Shown: piece after piece, positions 1 to 13,158 of the stretch
Position numbering within the stretch: the first letter of the stretch is position 1
Layout of the letters: each line of letters opens with the position of its first letter
Source: Linepithema humile
Lineage: Eukaryota > Arthropoda > Insecta > Hymenoptera > Formicidae
NCBI RefSeq assembly: GCF_040581485.1
Contig: NC_090134.1
Span: 3,410,001 to 3,474,000, forward strand
Length of the DNA: 64,000 nt
Direction: 5' to 3'
Notes under the pieces: model-generated
What the model was told of the DNA's origin: nothing
The model's input: only the letters and a program-made list of their open reading frames with translations
The model's database searches: none
Made by a program: the position numbers and the translations under genes

Positions 1-419
1 GTTTCAATTTGAAACGGTCAATATTTAAGTCACTATTCAATTGTAACTTTCACTTTTTTATTCAGATTAGAACAATACAGTATGCGCGCTACGCGCGCGC
101 ACTTATTACAGTAATTTAATAATTATGAAATCTAAATATTTTAATAAATTTATTTTATTTTAAATTACCGTAAAAATAACCTTCGCTCTCAATCTATCAA
201 ACTATCAGAATAATCGTGATAACCAATCAGCGTCGCAAAAAAACATCAACAATACTTTCGATACATTCGAGTATCGATCTTTCATGCCTTTTTTAAGAAT
301 GGATCGCGTAATTCTTATAAGGTGACTTTAAGATATAGGCTTATTAATTATTAAATTATTAAATATGATAAAATCATTATTATAATTATTAAATATACGT
401 AAATAACTAAATGATATAA

Positions 420-649
420 TAATAGTTACTAAATATTTGGTAATAGTTACTAAATATTTGGTAATAGTTACCAAATGATTTGGTAATAGTTACTAAATGT
501 TTGGTAATAATTACTAAATATTTGGTAATAGTTACTAAATATTTGGTAATAGTTACCAAATAATTTGGTGATAGTTACTAAATATTTGGTAATTGTTATT
601 AAATATTTGGTAATAGTCACTAAATTATTTGGTAATAGTTACTAAATAG
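420..649. repeat. 21/22-bp AT-rich minisatellite, ten full units plus a partial
   Basis: The consensus unit is TAATAGTTACTAAATATTTGG. Full units begin at 420, 441, 462, 484, 505, 526, 547, 569, 590 and 611, with a partial unit at 633-649. Seven units are 21 bp and three (462, 547, 611) are 22 bp through one extra base before the final TTTGG. Two of the 22-bp units (462 and 547) carry TTACC in place of TTACT; the third carries TCACT. There are no spacers, so this is not a CRISPR-like array. The array abuts the transposon mosaic that starts at 658. Confidence 0.92.
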
Positions 650-657
650 TTACTATC

Positions 658-905
658 GGGTGTACTTATCGGGACCCGATCACTAAGGGTGAAATTAGAT
701 GATACGGAAAAGAGCTGCGGAACGGAGAGTGCGTCATTGAGACAGCCAATCACAGCTATTGCGTATATTACGATTGTATTCCGCAAGTGATTGGCTGTCT
801 CAATGACGCACTCTCCGTTCCGCAGCTCTTTTCCGTATCATCTGATTTCACCCTAAGTGAAGCCTTGCCTGATCAGTTTGTGATAGGGTCCTGATAAATA
901 CACCC
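658..905. mobile_element. Small palindromic element (about 78 bp) interrupted by the MITE
   Basis: The 26-base arms at 658-683 and 880-905 are inverted repeats matching at 23 of 26 positions, with outer ends GGGTGTA and TACACCC. Once the MITE and one TAA copy are removed, the host element is about 78 bp. Related pieces lie nearby at 951-1000 and 1266-1314, so this is a locally repeated family. Its superfamily is not clear, and no target duplication could be assigned. Confidence 0.6.
687..853. mobile_element. 167-bp PIF/Harbinger-like MITE with 67-bp inverted repeats
   Basis: The left arm (687-753) and right arm (787-853) are reverse complements at 66 of 67 positions, separated by a 33-base loop (754-786). 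The ends are GGGTGAAAT...ATTTCACCC and are flanked on both sides by TAA (684-686 and 854-856). A three-base TAA/TTA target duplication and G-rich termini are typical of PIF/Harbinger elements. The element has no coding capacity, so it would need a transposase supplied in trans. The near-identity of the arms suggests a recent insertion. The empty version of the target is present at 1293-1295 within this window. Confidence 0.87.
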
Positions 906-919
906 GATCGAGACCCGAG
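870..919. repeat. 50-bp repeat unit A of the palindromic family
   Basis: This unit matches 951-1000 at 44 of 50 positions, beginning TGATCAGTTTGTGAT. It overlaps the right arm of the interrupted palindromic element. Confidence 0.75.
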
Positions 920-950
920 TAAAAATATCAATAAGGTCCCGATAAACAAC

Positions 951-1000
951 TGATCAGTTTGTGATCGGGTCCTGATGAGTACACCCAATCGGGACCTGAG
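951..1000. repeat. 50-bp repeat unit B of the palindromic family
   Basis: Second copy of the unit at 870-919, in the same orientation and 81 bases further along. The piece GATCGGGTCCTGATGAGT is also the reverse complement of the left arm at 658-683, with a few changes. Confidence 0.75.
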
Positions 1001-1265
1001 ATTTGGTAACGCAATGCCCCTAACGGGAACCGATCGAGCTGTCCTATTACAACCTTACTTTTATTTAATCAGGATCCTTATCGGGTGATTATAAAAATTA
1101 ATTAATTATTATTATTTTTGTGAGGCAGCTAAAGGATTCACTACAGTAAAATTAGTATCTGGAAAAATAAATTTTAAAATGTAACTTTATATAATTGTAG
1201 TAAGGTATGTTTTCTTTATCAATTCCTTATCGTGGCCTTATTAATATTTCCACTCGGGACTCAAT

Positions 1266-1314
1266 CGGATGTACTCATCAGGATCCGATCACTAAGTGAA
1301 GCCTTGCCTGATCA
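1266..1314. repeat. Uninterrupted copy of the palindromic element's left half (empty MITE site)
   Basis: This copy reads through CCGATCAC-TAA-GTGAAGCC without a break. The 19 bases after TAA (1296-1314) are identical to 857-875 on the far side of the MITE, so the copy shows the sequence before insertion. Confidence 0.75.
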
Positions 1315-4300
1315 ATATATAACCTTCGCATCAAGATACTAATCGAACTGTCAATCTTCGCATAAAAAATTTTGTGAGGTCAATTTTATTACACCTTATA
1401 CATTTATATATAATAAAATTCGTAAAAAATAAGTAATTCCAAAAAATAAATAGCTCTTCTTCAAAATTCAATACCGAACTTATAAATAGTATTTTAGAAA
1501 TATTTCAAATTCCTCGGATTTATTCGTAACGCCGCTTTTTCCGCGCGAAAAATTAAACGTCAAACATCTGTGCTTTTTCTGAAATGTGAGCGTCAATATT
1601 TATGCGCATTATTGATCTCGGAATTACGGGTGGAAAAGAAGATTCTGCGGTGCAACGTGCGTTTGATGTCACCGCGTAGAATCAACGACACGATACGACA
1701 TAACCCTATCGATTTTGGGCCTGACATTGCTTACAAATGCAACGCGCGCATCCTCGCGATATTTTAAAATTGTGTGATCAAAGAAAAATGAATTATTCAC
1801 AAGCAAAGAACCGCTGTTATTAACTTGCGCAAGGTGTGTTTATACTACGCAACTTTTGAATATCTTGTAAGATCAATTTATATCAACATTGTAATAATTA
1901 AATTAGATTGATTAGAGATGTGTAATATTCATCAAAAATTTTTGAAAGTAGTACATATGTATAATTAAGAGGTAAATCATCATGTCAAATATCTATATAC
2001 AAATAATATAAGCTGAACAAATTTGAGATAAATGTGCGAGAAATAAGTCAATCGTGGGTGATAACATGTCATGCTGAAGTGTGTGTCGCATATAAGTATC
2101 TATTATCGGAACTATCATTTATTGAAGCTAGATTAAAAATAAATAAAAAAATTTAAGCTTCAAAAACGCAAAAATAGCAGAATTTTTTTAAATTCAAACT
2201 TATTATTAAAGCCATCGAATTTTATGGAACTCCATTTAAAATATTATTTTTATATTATATTATTTTTGCGCATAATCTAAAATTTATAATCTTTACATTT
2301 TTACTCTTAAATAAAATCTCTTCGTTATCATCGATTTGATAAATAACAAGTAATAGCTTAAAAATGACAGCTCCGCACTCATATTAGCCTTTCCACTGTC
2401 ACCAAAAAATCTGTATTTTTTGCAATAATTTACTTACCGCAATGCTGTTCCGACGATGTTCTCTGGATCTCCTCTCCTTTCCACAATGGTTCTACTCTTT
2501 CATAACACTCACACGCGTTCACGAAAACACGATTAATACGATACGATCACGCTCGCATTGCTCGCGAGCGCATCCGAATATCGCGCGAACACTTTAAACG
2601 ACACTCCCGTGAGTTTATACGTAACGCGCGAGACATCCATTTTATAGCTGGCAAAACACTACTGTATGTAATAGTGTGTAATACAGTTTGCAATATTGCA
2701 TAACTCGCTCGAGTAAGTAGAAAAGTTGTATAAAATGTATTAAATGTTAAATAAAATATTATCGCAATGCAGATCTTTATTTAAATATATATCAGAATAA
2801 AAAAATATATCTGTAATTTAATGTTGAAAAAAACGTAATATCAATTTTTAAACAAACTGGATTACACATTTAAAAATAGCCATAAAATTGCCAAGATTCA
2901 TATTTAACCATAATGTACATACTTTTTAGTCGATTTTAAATTTCAGATTTTGTGTTTGAATTATTCAGTTTCTATATATCCAGCCTCGTATTAAAGTAGA
3001 AAAAAAAAATCGTATCATGACAGCATCGCAAATGTATTTAAAAAGATCGTGTAATATAAAAATGTCTTTACAAACACAGCGATACAGCGCGCAGACGATT
3101 TTTACTCTTTGAAAAGAAGAGATCACCGCGGAAAGACGAGCCGCGCTTTTATGCGCTGCTGGCAGAGAGAATAAATTAAACAGACGAGTCGGTGGCGACA
3201 GGAGAGCGCTTGAAAAAAGTCCTCTGCAACGTTACGCTCGTACGGTAAAAGCGCGGATAACTTCCTGCCCTTATGTTTGAAATAATTATCGTTTTTCTGT
3301 AAGGTGATACAAACATCAGCTGTCAAAAGGTAAAACGAGATCGTCGCACTGATGGAAAATAAATTCGGGCGCTCGCGCGTGAGATGTGCTGCTTCGAGTG
3401 TCTATTTAATCTCCGCGAAGACGTGCATTACAAAGGACCGTGTGTGTATTCGTACGGCTCCGCCGCCGTCACCGCCGTGCGAAATGACATTCTCGACGGA
3501 AATTAAAAGGGTGCTTCTCTCGCTCCCTCTCACATCCATTTTCCAGCATTTCGCGTAGAGGCTAAATCGCGGCTCTGTGCGCTGCGCGTTGATAACGGTA
3601 GCTTTATCGCGTGGAAGAACTCACGCGAATTCCATGCGGGATACACATGCGGGGACAGTGACTTCTGTCAATTGTGTGACTTTTCAATTTTGCCTTTGAA
3701 GACAATTTTTTTCGTTGAAGAATAAAATACGATCAGTTTGTCACTTGACTGACAATGAGTGGCAGAAAAATAAAAACAATTTCAGAAAGGGAGAATTTCT
3801 ATTATCCGCGTGAGAAATCAATCAAGTTATATCGCCCTACAAATAAAATACGTTCGCGTATAAACGTACGCGCTAAAAGCTTTTAAATAATTAAGATCTC
3901 AACAAATGTCGCTAACAGTGTACAAAATATTGCTACTGAGATAGATCGTTTGTACGGTATACGTGCGGTTACTGGCACTTTAATGGCCAATCAGATAACG
4001 TTGATTACACTTTCTCAAAGAAACGGTGAAATGAAAAATGAAAAGGTTCTCTTATTGCTAGAACAGCGATACCGTATTCAGAGTACGGAGATCATTGGAT
4101 ACGCGAGTCCCTTTTCTTTCTCTCTCCGGAACATGAACAGCGGTAAGTGGAACGGGTGCTCGACCGTTAATTTCGGCACAGAGATGCTTTTTTAAGGAAC
4201 ACGAACAAACGCCCACTGAAATAAAGTAATTCCGGACGCGCAAGGCAGTGCGGCGGGAGTCACGCGAACGCTTCCAGTTAAGAGCGGGCGGCGGTGCTCT

Positions 4301-7000
4301 TAACGGGTGGCACGGAAGAAGAGAGGTGGAGTTTTATATCTCGCGGTATTAAAGGCACCAAAGGCAATCAAAAGACTTCTACACGACTGCGATATTACCG
4401 CGTCCATAATTCCCGCTCAAATTCCCGCTCCCGGATAAAAAAAAAACTCATACGAGTTGTTATGAACATCGACTGTTATTTCAAACAATTCGTGGCGAGC
4501 GTCTCGACACTATCGACGCGTCGCGATGACCGCCGCATACACCTATCGTGTGACAATTCGTCGTTTGACGAGAATGCCGATATGTAACCGAGAAGTGGCG
4601 AACAGCGAAATAACACCCGCGAGGTGCAACAATCTCAATTCCAAACTCTGATTAAGACACATTCTAACTTTCTAGACAGTCAGAATGTAATTAGAAATTA
4701 AAAAAATATACATCTTCAAAATAAAAAATTAAAAATTATAATTGTTCCACGCAAGCTTTCTTGGTATGTGAAAAAAAATTGTTACTGCAGTCATCAATTG
4801 AGATATTTTCGGTCATCGACATGTTCGCTTTAATCGCAATTTATCGCGAGAAAAGTGTGGAGTCATCGATTGAGATTTATAAAAAGGCTGACGGTAATTG
4901 CCACGTCGAAATAATACCATGATAATCTTTATGGGGCGAGTTAAAAATCGTCCAACACCGCGCGATTGCGGTTGTCGCGAAACAAGCAATTTTAATAAAG
5001 TGTAATGGATCGAGATTAATAAAGAGTGTAATTAACATACGAGGCGCGACGCTAGAGTAATTTCTATGCGCGGCATTAAAAAATCATTTATCACTTTATC
5101 AAGAGTTTCGCCACGAGACGACTGGAAAAAACGTATGAAAAGTTCGCGTACCTGTATATAAACACGGTACATATTACATGCATACATTTTTTGCATATTC
5201 TAAACATAGCAGTGCGACCTTTGCCACTGAAAGGGTAAGATGCGATCGCTGTTACGTGGCATGAGCGTGACTCATTATGGTCGAGCAAAGGGCTGATCCT
5301 TCGCAGCTCATTTATCAGGCAAGTTCAAAGCTCTCTGCGTATATTTTCAAACCCTCCAATATTATAGAAATATTCTTTGTTGTACATGCAAAGATAAATG
5401 ACATCATCACATTATCATAAATAATGTGCAAGTGTATAGATGTCAATTTTTAAGGTTTTACTAAATATGAAATTAGGGCAAATTAGTTACTACTCAAGAA
5501 TTAGAAATTATGAAATTAGCCATTTACGATTGTTCTTAGCCTTTTTAACATAAAAATGATCAACGGTCGTAAAAAGAAAGCGCTTTAATCTGAATATGCG
5601 TTTTATGATAGATCAGTAAATCCGTGCATTATTGCGATGCAGTTAAATTCGACGGAGTATGTCACGACTCCGGAACGAGTAACTCGACAAGTTTTTGTAA
5701 TGAGTTTCCTCCTTGCGACGTGCACTGAGAAAGGGTGAAAACTCGTCGGAAGAAGCCGGGATCACCAGACGGGCGGCAAATCTCGGCAGAAGTTCCTTTT
5801 GCAGGATTTCTCGCGGAACGGAAGGCGAAAGGACGAATGCCGGGCACGATCCGACGACTACATCATTCACCGGGCTATCGGCTCTAAGACGTTTCCCTGC
5901 GAGCCGCACTGATCGAATAAAGAGAACGGAGGAACACGGAAGAGAGAAAGAAAAGACAGAGGGAGTGAGAGGGAAGAGAATCGGTACATCGAGCAGAGAA
6001 CACGGTGATTAATGATTCGGATTTTGGCTCCGACGACGCGCGCGTCTTCGATATTTTACCAGCATTTTTACTTCCCGACGTATTCTCGATTCTCTTGCAA
6101 ACGATCTCCTGCCGCTTCTTCTATTTCATATCTTTCATCTCGGAAAAGAGAACGTATCGCTTCTTGCGGCTATCGAGTAGAAGCACATTCTTTGAACATA
6201 CTCGCGCAAATATGTAATAAATTAATTAACTCACCAGGTAGACGAGCCATCCTCTGCTACTAAAGCTGCATTCGTGACGTGTTGCGACGCAAAGTCATCA
6301 AAGTCCATTAATCACACAATTTCGCGAGTACATTAAACAACCACTGACCGGCGATTTATTCGGCATTATTGACATTTACGAAATATGTGTGTATCCGTGT
6401 GAATAATAAATTACTATAATCGCGCGAAATATAATTCGACATTCCCGATAGATATTTAAACACCGCGTTCATTTTTGCAAGGTTAAAAACAAATCACTTG
6501 TTCACGGAGTATTTAACTTTTCACTTTTGGAGGTTAGAACGCGCGAAAGACACCGATATGAAATTCCAATGCACAATTTACGATTCATACGATACAATAC
6601 GCTTAAATGAACGAATAATTAACTATAATAATACGTAATTCGGCTGTTTACTCTCCAGATTATAAAACGCGAAACAAGGCCAACGTGAGATTCAAACGCG
6701 CACTAGCACTCTCGACGATTGCGCGATTTATATGATATTAAATGTCACGCGATTTGGCATCTTCAATACTTAATTGTACATACGAATCGTTTTTGGCAAG
6801 TGTGAAACATAATCCGACACACAGTTTAGATTACACGATAAAGACCGCACACAACGCGTAGAACATCGTTCATTAACGAGCGACGTAAATATGGCGATAT
6901 ATAATGAGTACGACGCAAAGTTACTCACAGCAGCAACATTGGGAACCTTGCCAATTGAATACAGTCAAGATTCTTATTTTAAAGATCCAAACGAGCACAC
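1315..7000. other. No supported gene; AT-rich intergenic or intronic DNA
   Basis: Mostly AT-rich, with patches of more balanced composition near 3120-3660, 3950-4600 and 5640-6240. Short reading frames in these patches overlap on both strands and show no domain. I see no RNA gene, long repeat or transposon here. Confidence 0.5.
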
Positions 7001-10000
7001 GAAGAAACTGAAATCAAAATAAATAATGATGTTATTATATTAAAACAAAATATAAAAAAAAAATTATACATGTTATAAATAAATTTCGAATGAATCATCA
7101 GACTATGCGTTGCGTTATTATCTACTTTTCAAAATCGTGTTGCTGTTACAAAGCAAAAGATTAAAACATCTATAAATATTGCCGGTTAAAATTCTTTGGG
7201 TCATTTCTGCCTATTCTCATAAATTTTGCAGATTTCTCGGACAATCTCTTGAGTTACGGTTCTCTAGATTTATGGTAATCTTGAGCGTTCGTGACACGGT
7301 CAAAGACAATTTTTGCGAAAAAGATAAAAGGAACGAGGAAAAGTCTAGACCGAGAATGTTCAGAGTCGATACGTCGAGCATCCTTCGCAGTCCAATGAAT
7401 CAGGCGCACGGGACCCTTTGTGTGTTGCCCGAAATACAAGACCCGGTCGCCCCTGCGGCTCCGCCGTCTAAATCTAACACGATAAGTAGGCGGTGCCGAT
7501 TAATCATGACGGTAAAATCGACCGGTAACGATTCGACCTGGCCTTCTCTCTCTTCTTCCCTTTCCGACATCGTATATCTTGCATATATGTATCTATATAA
7601 AATATGCGAGTCTACAGGGTGAACTACTTGTAATCGTTTCGATCTTATTCTCATCTGGGCCTAATTGGACAACCATTAAAAAATCGTTATTCTTGATCCG
7701 TTTCTTCCATAAATAGATAAAAAATACACGCGATATCGCCTCCGTTAACAACGATCATGACTTGACTGGCTCTCGTCCGAACGCCTCTTCCTGGACGAAT
7801 CAAACGCACGAGTTATTTTAGGTGGTGAAGTCGATCGGACCACCCTGTATGTATGTATGTATACACATCGAGCCTCGCGGCGTATCCCGTGAGATTGAGA
7901 CCTCCTCGCGTCGAGACTCACGCCGGTCCAGCCGGAGCCCCGTGTGAGGCCGCTCCCTTGCTCTCCCTTTCTTTTAGGGCCCTGGGCCCCACGATGGAGG
8001 TCCGCTGCGCCGCTGTGCCCACACACCGCGCAGCAATGTTATTGAGCCGAACGATTCCTTCGATGCGACCTAAAAGTCGCGTTTTAGATACTCGTTACAC
8101 GCAAGTGTCATCGTGCAAAAAGAAAAAAAATTAATAAACAAAAAAAGCTAACAAATGCTTGAACTCGTATATTGCGCACATGTATATTTAATTCACAAAT
8201 AATCATTTTAAAAATAATAATTAATTCAAAGTATTCAAAGTATTAAGAAAGAAAAGTATTCAAGATTAAGAGAGATTTTTAAAAATCTTAGAAACAAAGT
8301 AATAAATAAAATTGTGATAAACGTAAAATGTACAACTGTAATTTAGAAATTAACTTTTCACTCTGTGCATACTTTTATAAATCCTAAACTGACTAAGCTA
8401 ATTGCAGATTTACAATTTATTACATAAGTGCTAGATATCGCAAGATTAACGCTGGATATTTTTCAACTAACACTATATTTCTTTGCAATTACAAATGTAG
8501 ATAAATTAATATAACATTGTAACGTTAAGATTTACATAAAAGAAAAATGCAGATTATATGCCCGATCTTATTTAGTTTTTCGACTTGCAATTAACGCAGC
8601 AAAATTGTTTTACAGTCGCTCTTCGAGATAATAACTTGTTTCAGGAATGCTAATTTCGTATTCTGAAGACCAAGATCCATTGAGAAAGCAAAATAATCTT
8701 GATATTCTGAGTTCAGCAAGTACTCGAGTACGTTTGCAAAACAGCAAAATTTTAATTAAAGATAAACTGTTAATATCTTTCGGAAATCTACTATGACTAT
8801 TATTGTCTTTCTGGTATTTAATGTAAATTTGCTAAATGCTTGCCTGAAATGGCGCAAAAGAGATACGGCGATACGCTTGCTGATTCCCGTGTTTCGGCGT
8901 TCCGCTTTTCCGCTCGAAGATCAATCGCCGTTTTAAGGCACCCGATCGTTGCGGTTGCCGGAACCGCCGAATCGAAATTGCATTCCGTCTAGACGTGGCC
9001 TCGTAGAAAATGTAATTAACCGATTCCACCGCTTTAAGAAGGCACGCTGGCTGCTTGAAGTTGCGAATCCGCACAATTTCGTGAAAAGAGTTTTTTCCCA
9101 TTTAACCCAGCAATAAGTCTTTATTTATGAAGGAAAAGATAGTCTGAGTTTTTGCAAAATGTCGATAAATAATTTTTGCAAAAGTTTAACAATAAGAATT
9201 TCTAGATAACAACTCTGAAATTTTCTTTCATCGTAGATAAAATAAATGAATATTATAGTAATTTTTGTGTTTTGATTATTTACTAAATAAATCATTTTTC
9301 AACTGTAATTGTTCATATATGAAAAATATAAAAAATAAATGAGAAATTATAAAACTTTAAGTTCTCTTACTATATATCGTAATTTTTTTTCTCCATTTAA
9401 TGCGAGTTTTATCCGTCGGAAATTTAAAAACTTTCCGAGAGATAGACAAACCGTATCAATACCACTTGATTTTCTTCCGTAAAAGTTATTGCTCCCCTCG
9501 AGCAAAACTTTCGATATCGTTTTTATTACCGTCAGACAGTTTAGTACGTATCGCATCGTATGTACAATTAAAGGAGTCTGATAAGCGTGTTAGATCGCGC
9601 GAATGCCAATTAAACTATTGCGTGCGCGTGAAAACCTTTTCCTCGTACGCGAAGCAGGTGCATAAATCTTACCGTTAGAAATCTCGCGGTCCCATCGATT
9701 GCCATTGAGGTGACTGACTTAAACCTGCATAATGTGTGCGCGTGCGTTAATAGCACAGCGCATAGCAATTATGAAATTTATGTATACTGTAAAGGAACGA
9801 ACATTAACGTAGAGATGACAAGTATCATAAATCTAAAGGAATATATTTATTTTCCTACACATATAATTTATATAAAACTCCTAATCTTCTATAAAACTTC
9901 TAATCTTAATAAAATTAATTAATATCTTTGTAAAGCATTATAGTAACTCATCCTACTTCCTTTTTATAACTATTCTAAATCTAAATTCTTTAATATAGAT

Positions 10001-11540
10001 TTCTTAAGCATTAATAATTTTGAATAAATTAATTATATTTATAAATGCATATTATATTAATTAATTGCACGTACAGATTTTCTCCAAATAATATATTATA
10101 AATTTCTTAGATAAAGGCTATTAATATCTAAAGTATTAAACTCCCTACATCACTCTTCCAATAAATTTAACTTCTCTATTGTAATAACTTAGAGTGCTTC
10201 AAACTACCCTTTACCCTCGAGAACTTACTTGACCTCATCTTTGAGCTGTCACAAGACGTCTTAGCCTGAACAGTCTCAAAGGTCAAAGTTAGTCTTCGAA
10301 AGACAGGTACAAAGGTTGTAGGAGACGTATAAGTGAAAATTGAAGGGCTAAGCAATTGACTGACCGTCCTTCGCTTATACGCGCGCGTACACATGCTGAA
10401 GTTATTTATAAATACATGTCAATGTCTCGAGAGATCTAAATCGTGCATCGATTAGTTCGTTTATGAAGCACTTCTTGTATCGATTATATTTGTCTATGCA
10501 TCATCTTCTACAGCATACCAGACGACGTCGCTATTAGATAACAAGTCTCGATTCTGTTATATATCCTACGCGGCCGTTTAGTGTGCTACGTTACTTGCGA
10601 ATAAATTAAGCGGTCCCTTCAAAGGGTGCACAATAGCGGCGTCGCGGTACTTCTCGTCTTTAAGCACAACGCAATATATATAATTATGACATTAGCGAGC
10701 AATTTTGGTTGCCGTGCGGAGTTCCCGGTTTCGTTGGTAGCTACGTAGCTACCGGCGAGATGGCTTACGGCGCCGTTTATAGCTGTGACTACGTTGTCGA
10801 TAACGGTGGCGAATTGGAGAGCGCCCCTTTGAGGCCGCCCGGTGTAGTTTCAACCTGAAGCTCTCTCGTCTCCCTTCTCCCCTTTTCACTCTGCCTTACG
10901 CGAGTTCTCTATTCGAGTGTAATACCCAATCCTATGAATATTTACGCATCGGCATTCATATTCATATATATCGATGCTATATTTTTATTTATATTTATAT
11001 TTTCATGAATATTGAAGTTAGCTGTTAAGAGAGGAAGGAGTATGAATAGGTCGGCCGCGATAGCGATGATATAAGAAAATTGGTGAAAAATGCGTTTCTG
11101 TCGCTTCAATTGGAAACGACGCAGCGTTCCTGATGAACGGACAAAAAAGCAAAAAGAGACATTTTTTCATAACAATATGACAAGAGTAAAAAATTGAGAA
11201 ATACGATTGCTTTTTGTAAATAATACTCATTTCCATTTGCTTCTTTGTATCATTAAACCATATAGCAAATAATTCTATTCATAGCCTTATATACATAAAA
11301 ATTTGCAATGCACTATCTTTTCGTCAAAGATAATTCTCCTGTGTTATTTTTAATTACTGAAGCACTTCCAATTACGAAAGAAGCAAAACCAAATTTTTAT
11401 AGCAAAGATTCTGAAAAAATTTTTATTCCGCTTTATTTCAATCATAATTAGCCTCAATTTCTTGTAAATAAATTTAACAAAGATATTTAAACCTACCACA
11501 GATAAATTCAATAATTTATAAAATTGTAAAAGCTCCGATA
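7001..11540. other. No supported gene; scattered short repeats
   Basis: Holds a (TATG)n patch at 7848-7862 beside a GC-rich patch (about 7850-8100), an 18-base tandem pair at 9871-9907, and a GC-rich patch near 10560-10870 with a perfect palindrome. The longest reading frame (147 codons at 7179-7622) has no recognisable domain. Confidence 0.5.
10736..10753. repeat. Perfect 18-base palindrome
   Basis: GGTAGCTACGTAGCTACC reads identically on both strands with no loop. It lies in a GC-richer patch. It could be a dimeric factor site or chance; nothing nearby decides. Confidence 0.7.
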
Positions 11541-11660
11541 ATTAAATATCAAAATTAAAATATAAAAGATCAAAAACATGTATTAAAATAACATTTCAAT
11601 ACATGTTTTTGCACGAATAACTGGCATTGACTCCTTTCTATATCAATTTTGATATTTAAT
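11541..11660. repeat. Foldback structure with two nested perfect inverted repeats
   Basis: The outer arms ATTAAATATCAAAATT (11541-11556) and its exact reverse complement (11645-11660) enclose inner arms AAAAACATGTATT (11572-11584) and its exact reverse complement (11598-11610), with a 13-base central loop. The arms are separated by unpaired stretches, as in a decayed MITE. I could not assign a target duplication. Confidence 0.6.
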
Positions 11661-13140
11661 AATTTATATATTTTTTGTTTGTAATAATCAAGCATTAGTA
11701 ATTATACACATAAATTCTATAACCAATAATTTGTAGTTATCAAAAAATTTAAATAAATAAATAAAAGTTTGAGATCCAAAAAAATATGAGAAACGAGAAA
11801 AATGGTTTTATTAACTTTTAGCATCTTCTTGATTACTTTTATTTTATTATAAATAGAAACTTGAAACAAAAGTAAAGAAAATTGTAGAATAATTGTTAGA
11901 TCAAATTTATCTCCGTATTACAATAAATTTGATAAATCTTTATACATTCTAATAACTAAGATTTTATCATCTAAATGCGCATGCAACTGATAAAGATTTG
12001 ATAATATATAATGTGAATAAGGAGTCTTTGACAGATAAGTAGCGTGGATTTAAAAGAAAATCAATCCGACACTCTGATTTCGTCATTTTCGTGCAAAGAT
12101 AATATATAGCGGCATGCGCCGCCCGTATATACACAAGCAGAAACCCACCCCAAAAGCCGGCACGGCGATTAAATAAGCCATCGTATGCGATATCGGAGCG
12201 TAAGCGATATCGGGAACGTGACCCAAGAATTAATTGCGGCAGCAAATGTCGCCGTCGCGCCCCCCAAATGATCGGAACTTTCCGAACTTCGGTCGTATAG
12301 GGATAGAAGAGGCTATTCGGCGCTGTGTATTGACAACATTAAGCTCGATCCTCACGTACATAGTTATTGATAGCCAGTCGTACGGTAAACTGATCTAGGT
12401 AGCTCGAACGGCAGCGTCGACGAGAGGAAGAAGCGATTGTGCCACCGAGTCGGACAGAAGAGGACGTAGATAAAATCGGAAAAGAAAGAGAGAGAGTAAG
12501 AGAGGCGAAGGCGTAAGAGCACGATGGGTCTCATAATGCCACGGTATTCGATGTGGGAACTATAACCCGGGTCGAACGGCGATTAGTCTTGGGCCACCGC
12601 GTTGTTTATTCTGGACAGGTCCTGCCTGCCACCTAGTTTACATTATTATATATGTCAGTCCGAGCGGGTGCGCACGGCCACCGACCGCCAGCGTGGATTC
12701 AGCCCACCGCCGTAAGGTTCTTTCGAATCGCGTTGCCGGGAAGTTTAATGGTTTCGCAGAGATCCGTGTGGATCTGCTCGGCCGGACGAATGCATCAAAA
12801 CTCTATGTCCCGTCCAGTGAAATAAACTACTTTATCATAATATAATTATCATTTATAAGATTTGCATAATTGATACAAATATAAGACTGTATAATTATGT
12901 ATAATACGAGGAAAGTATATCTCAAAAGTAAAGTACACTTAAAAAAATTACTTATTTAATAATACATCAAGATAAAGCTTGATTTTCTTATTCTTTTCAC
13001 ATAATTTTCAGATAAATTCGTCATAAATATTAAAAAAAAAAAAGAATAAATTATTAATCGCCTCTTTTATAATAATATAAGGATCAGTAAGTCAACGGAA
13101 ATTACCGAGTTTACCAAAGTAGATTAAGACTCGAATTATC
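11661..13140. other. No supported gene; AT-rich, then a GC-rich patch
   Basis: A GC-rich patch at about 12060-12830 contains a purine-rich AG tract near 12480-12505. Only short frames without domains are present. Confidence 0.5.
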
Positions 13141-13158
13141 ATACCATAAATTATTCTT

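Noticed and set aside
420..649. CRISPR-like array
   Set aside because: Units are directly adjacent with no unique spacers, and the genome is eukaryotic.
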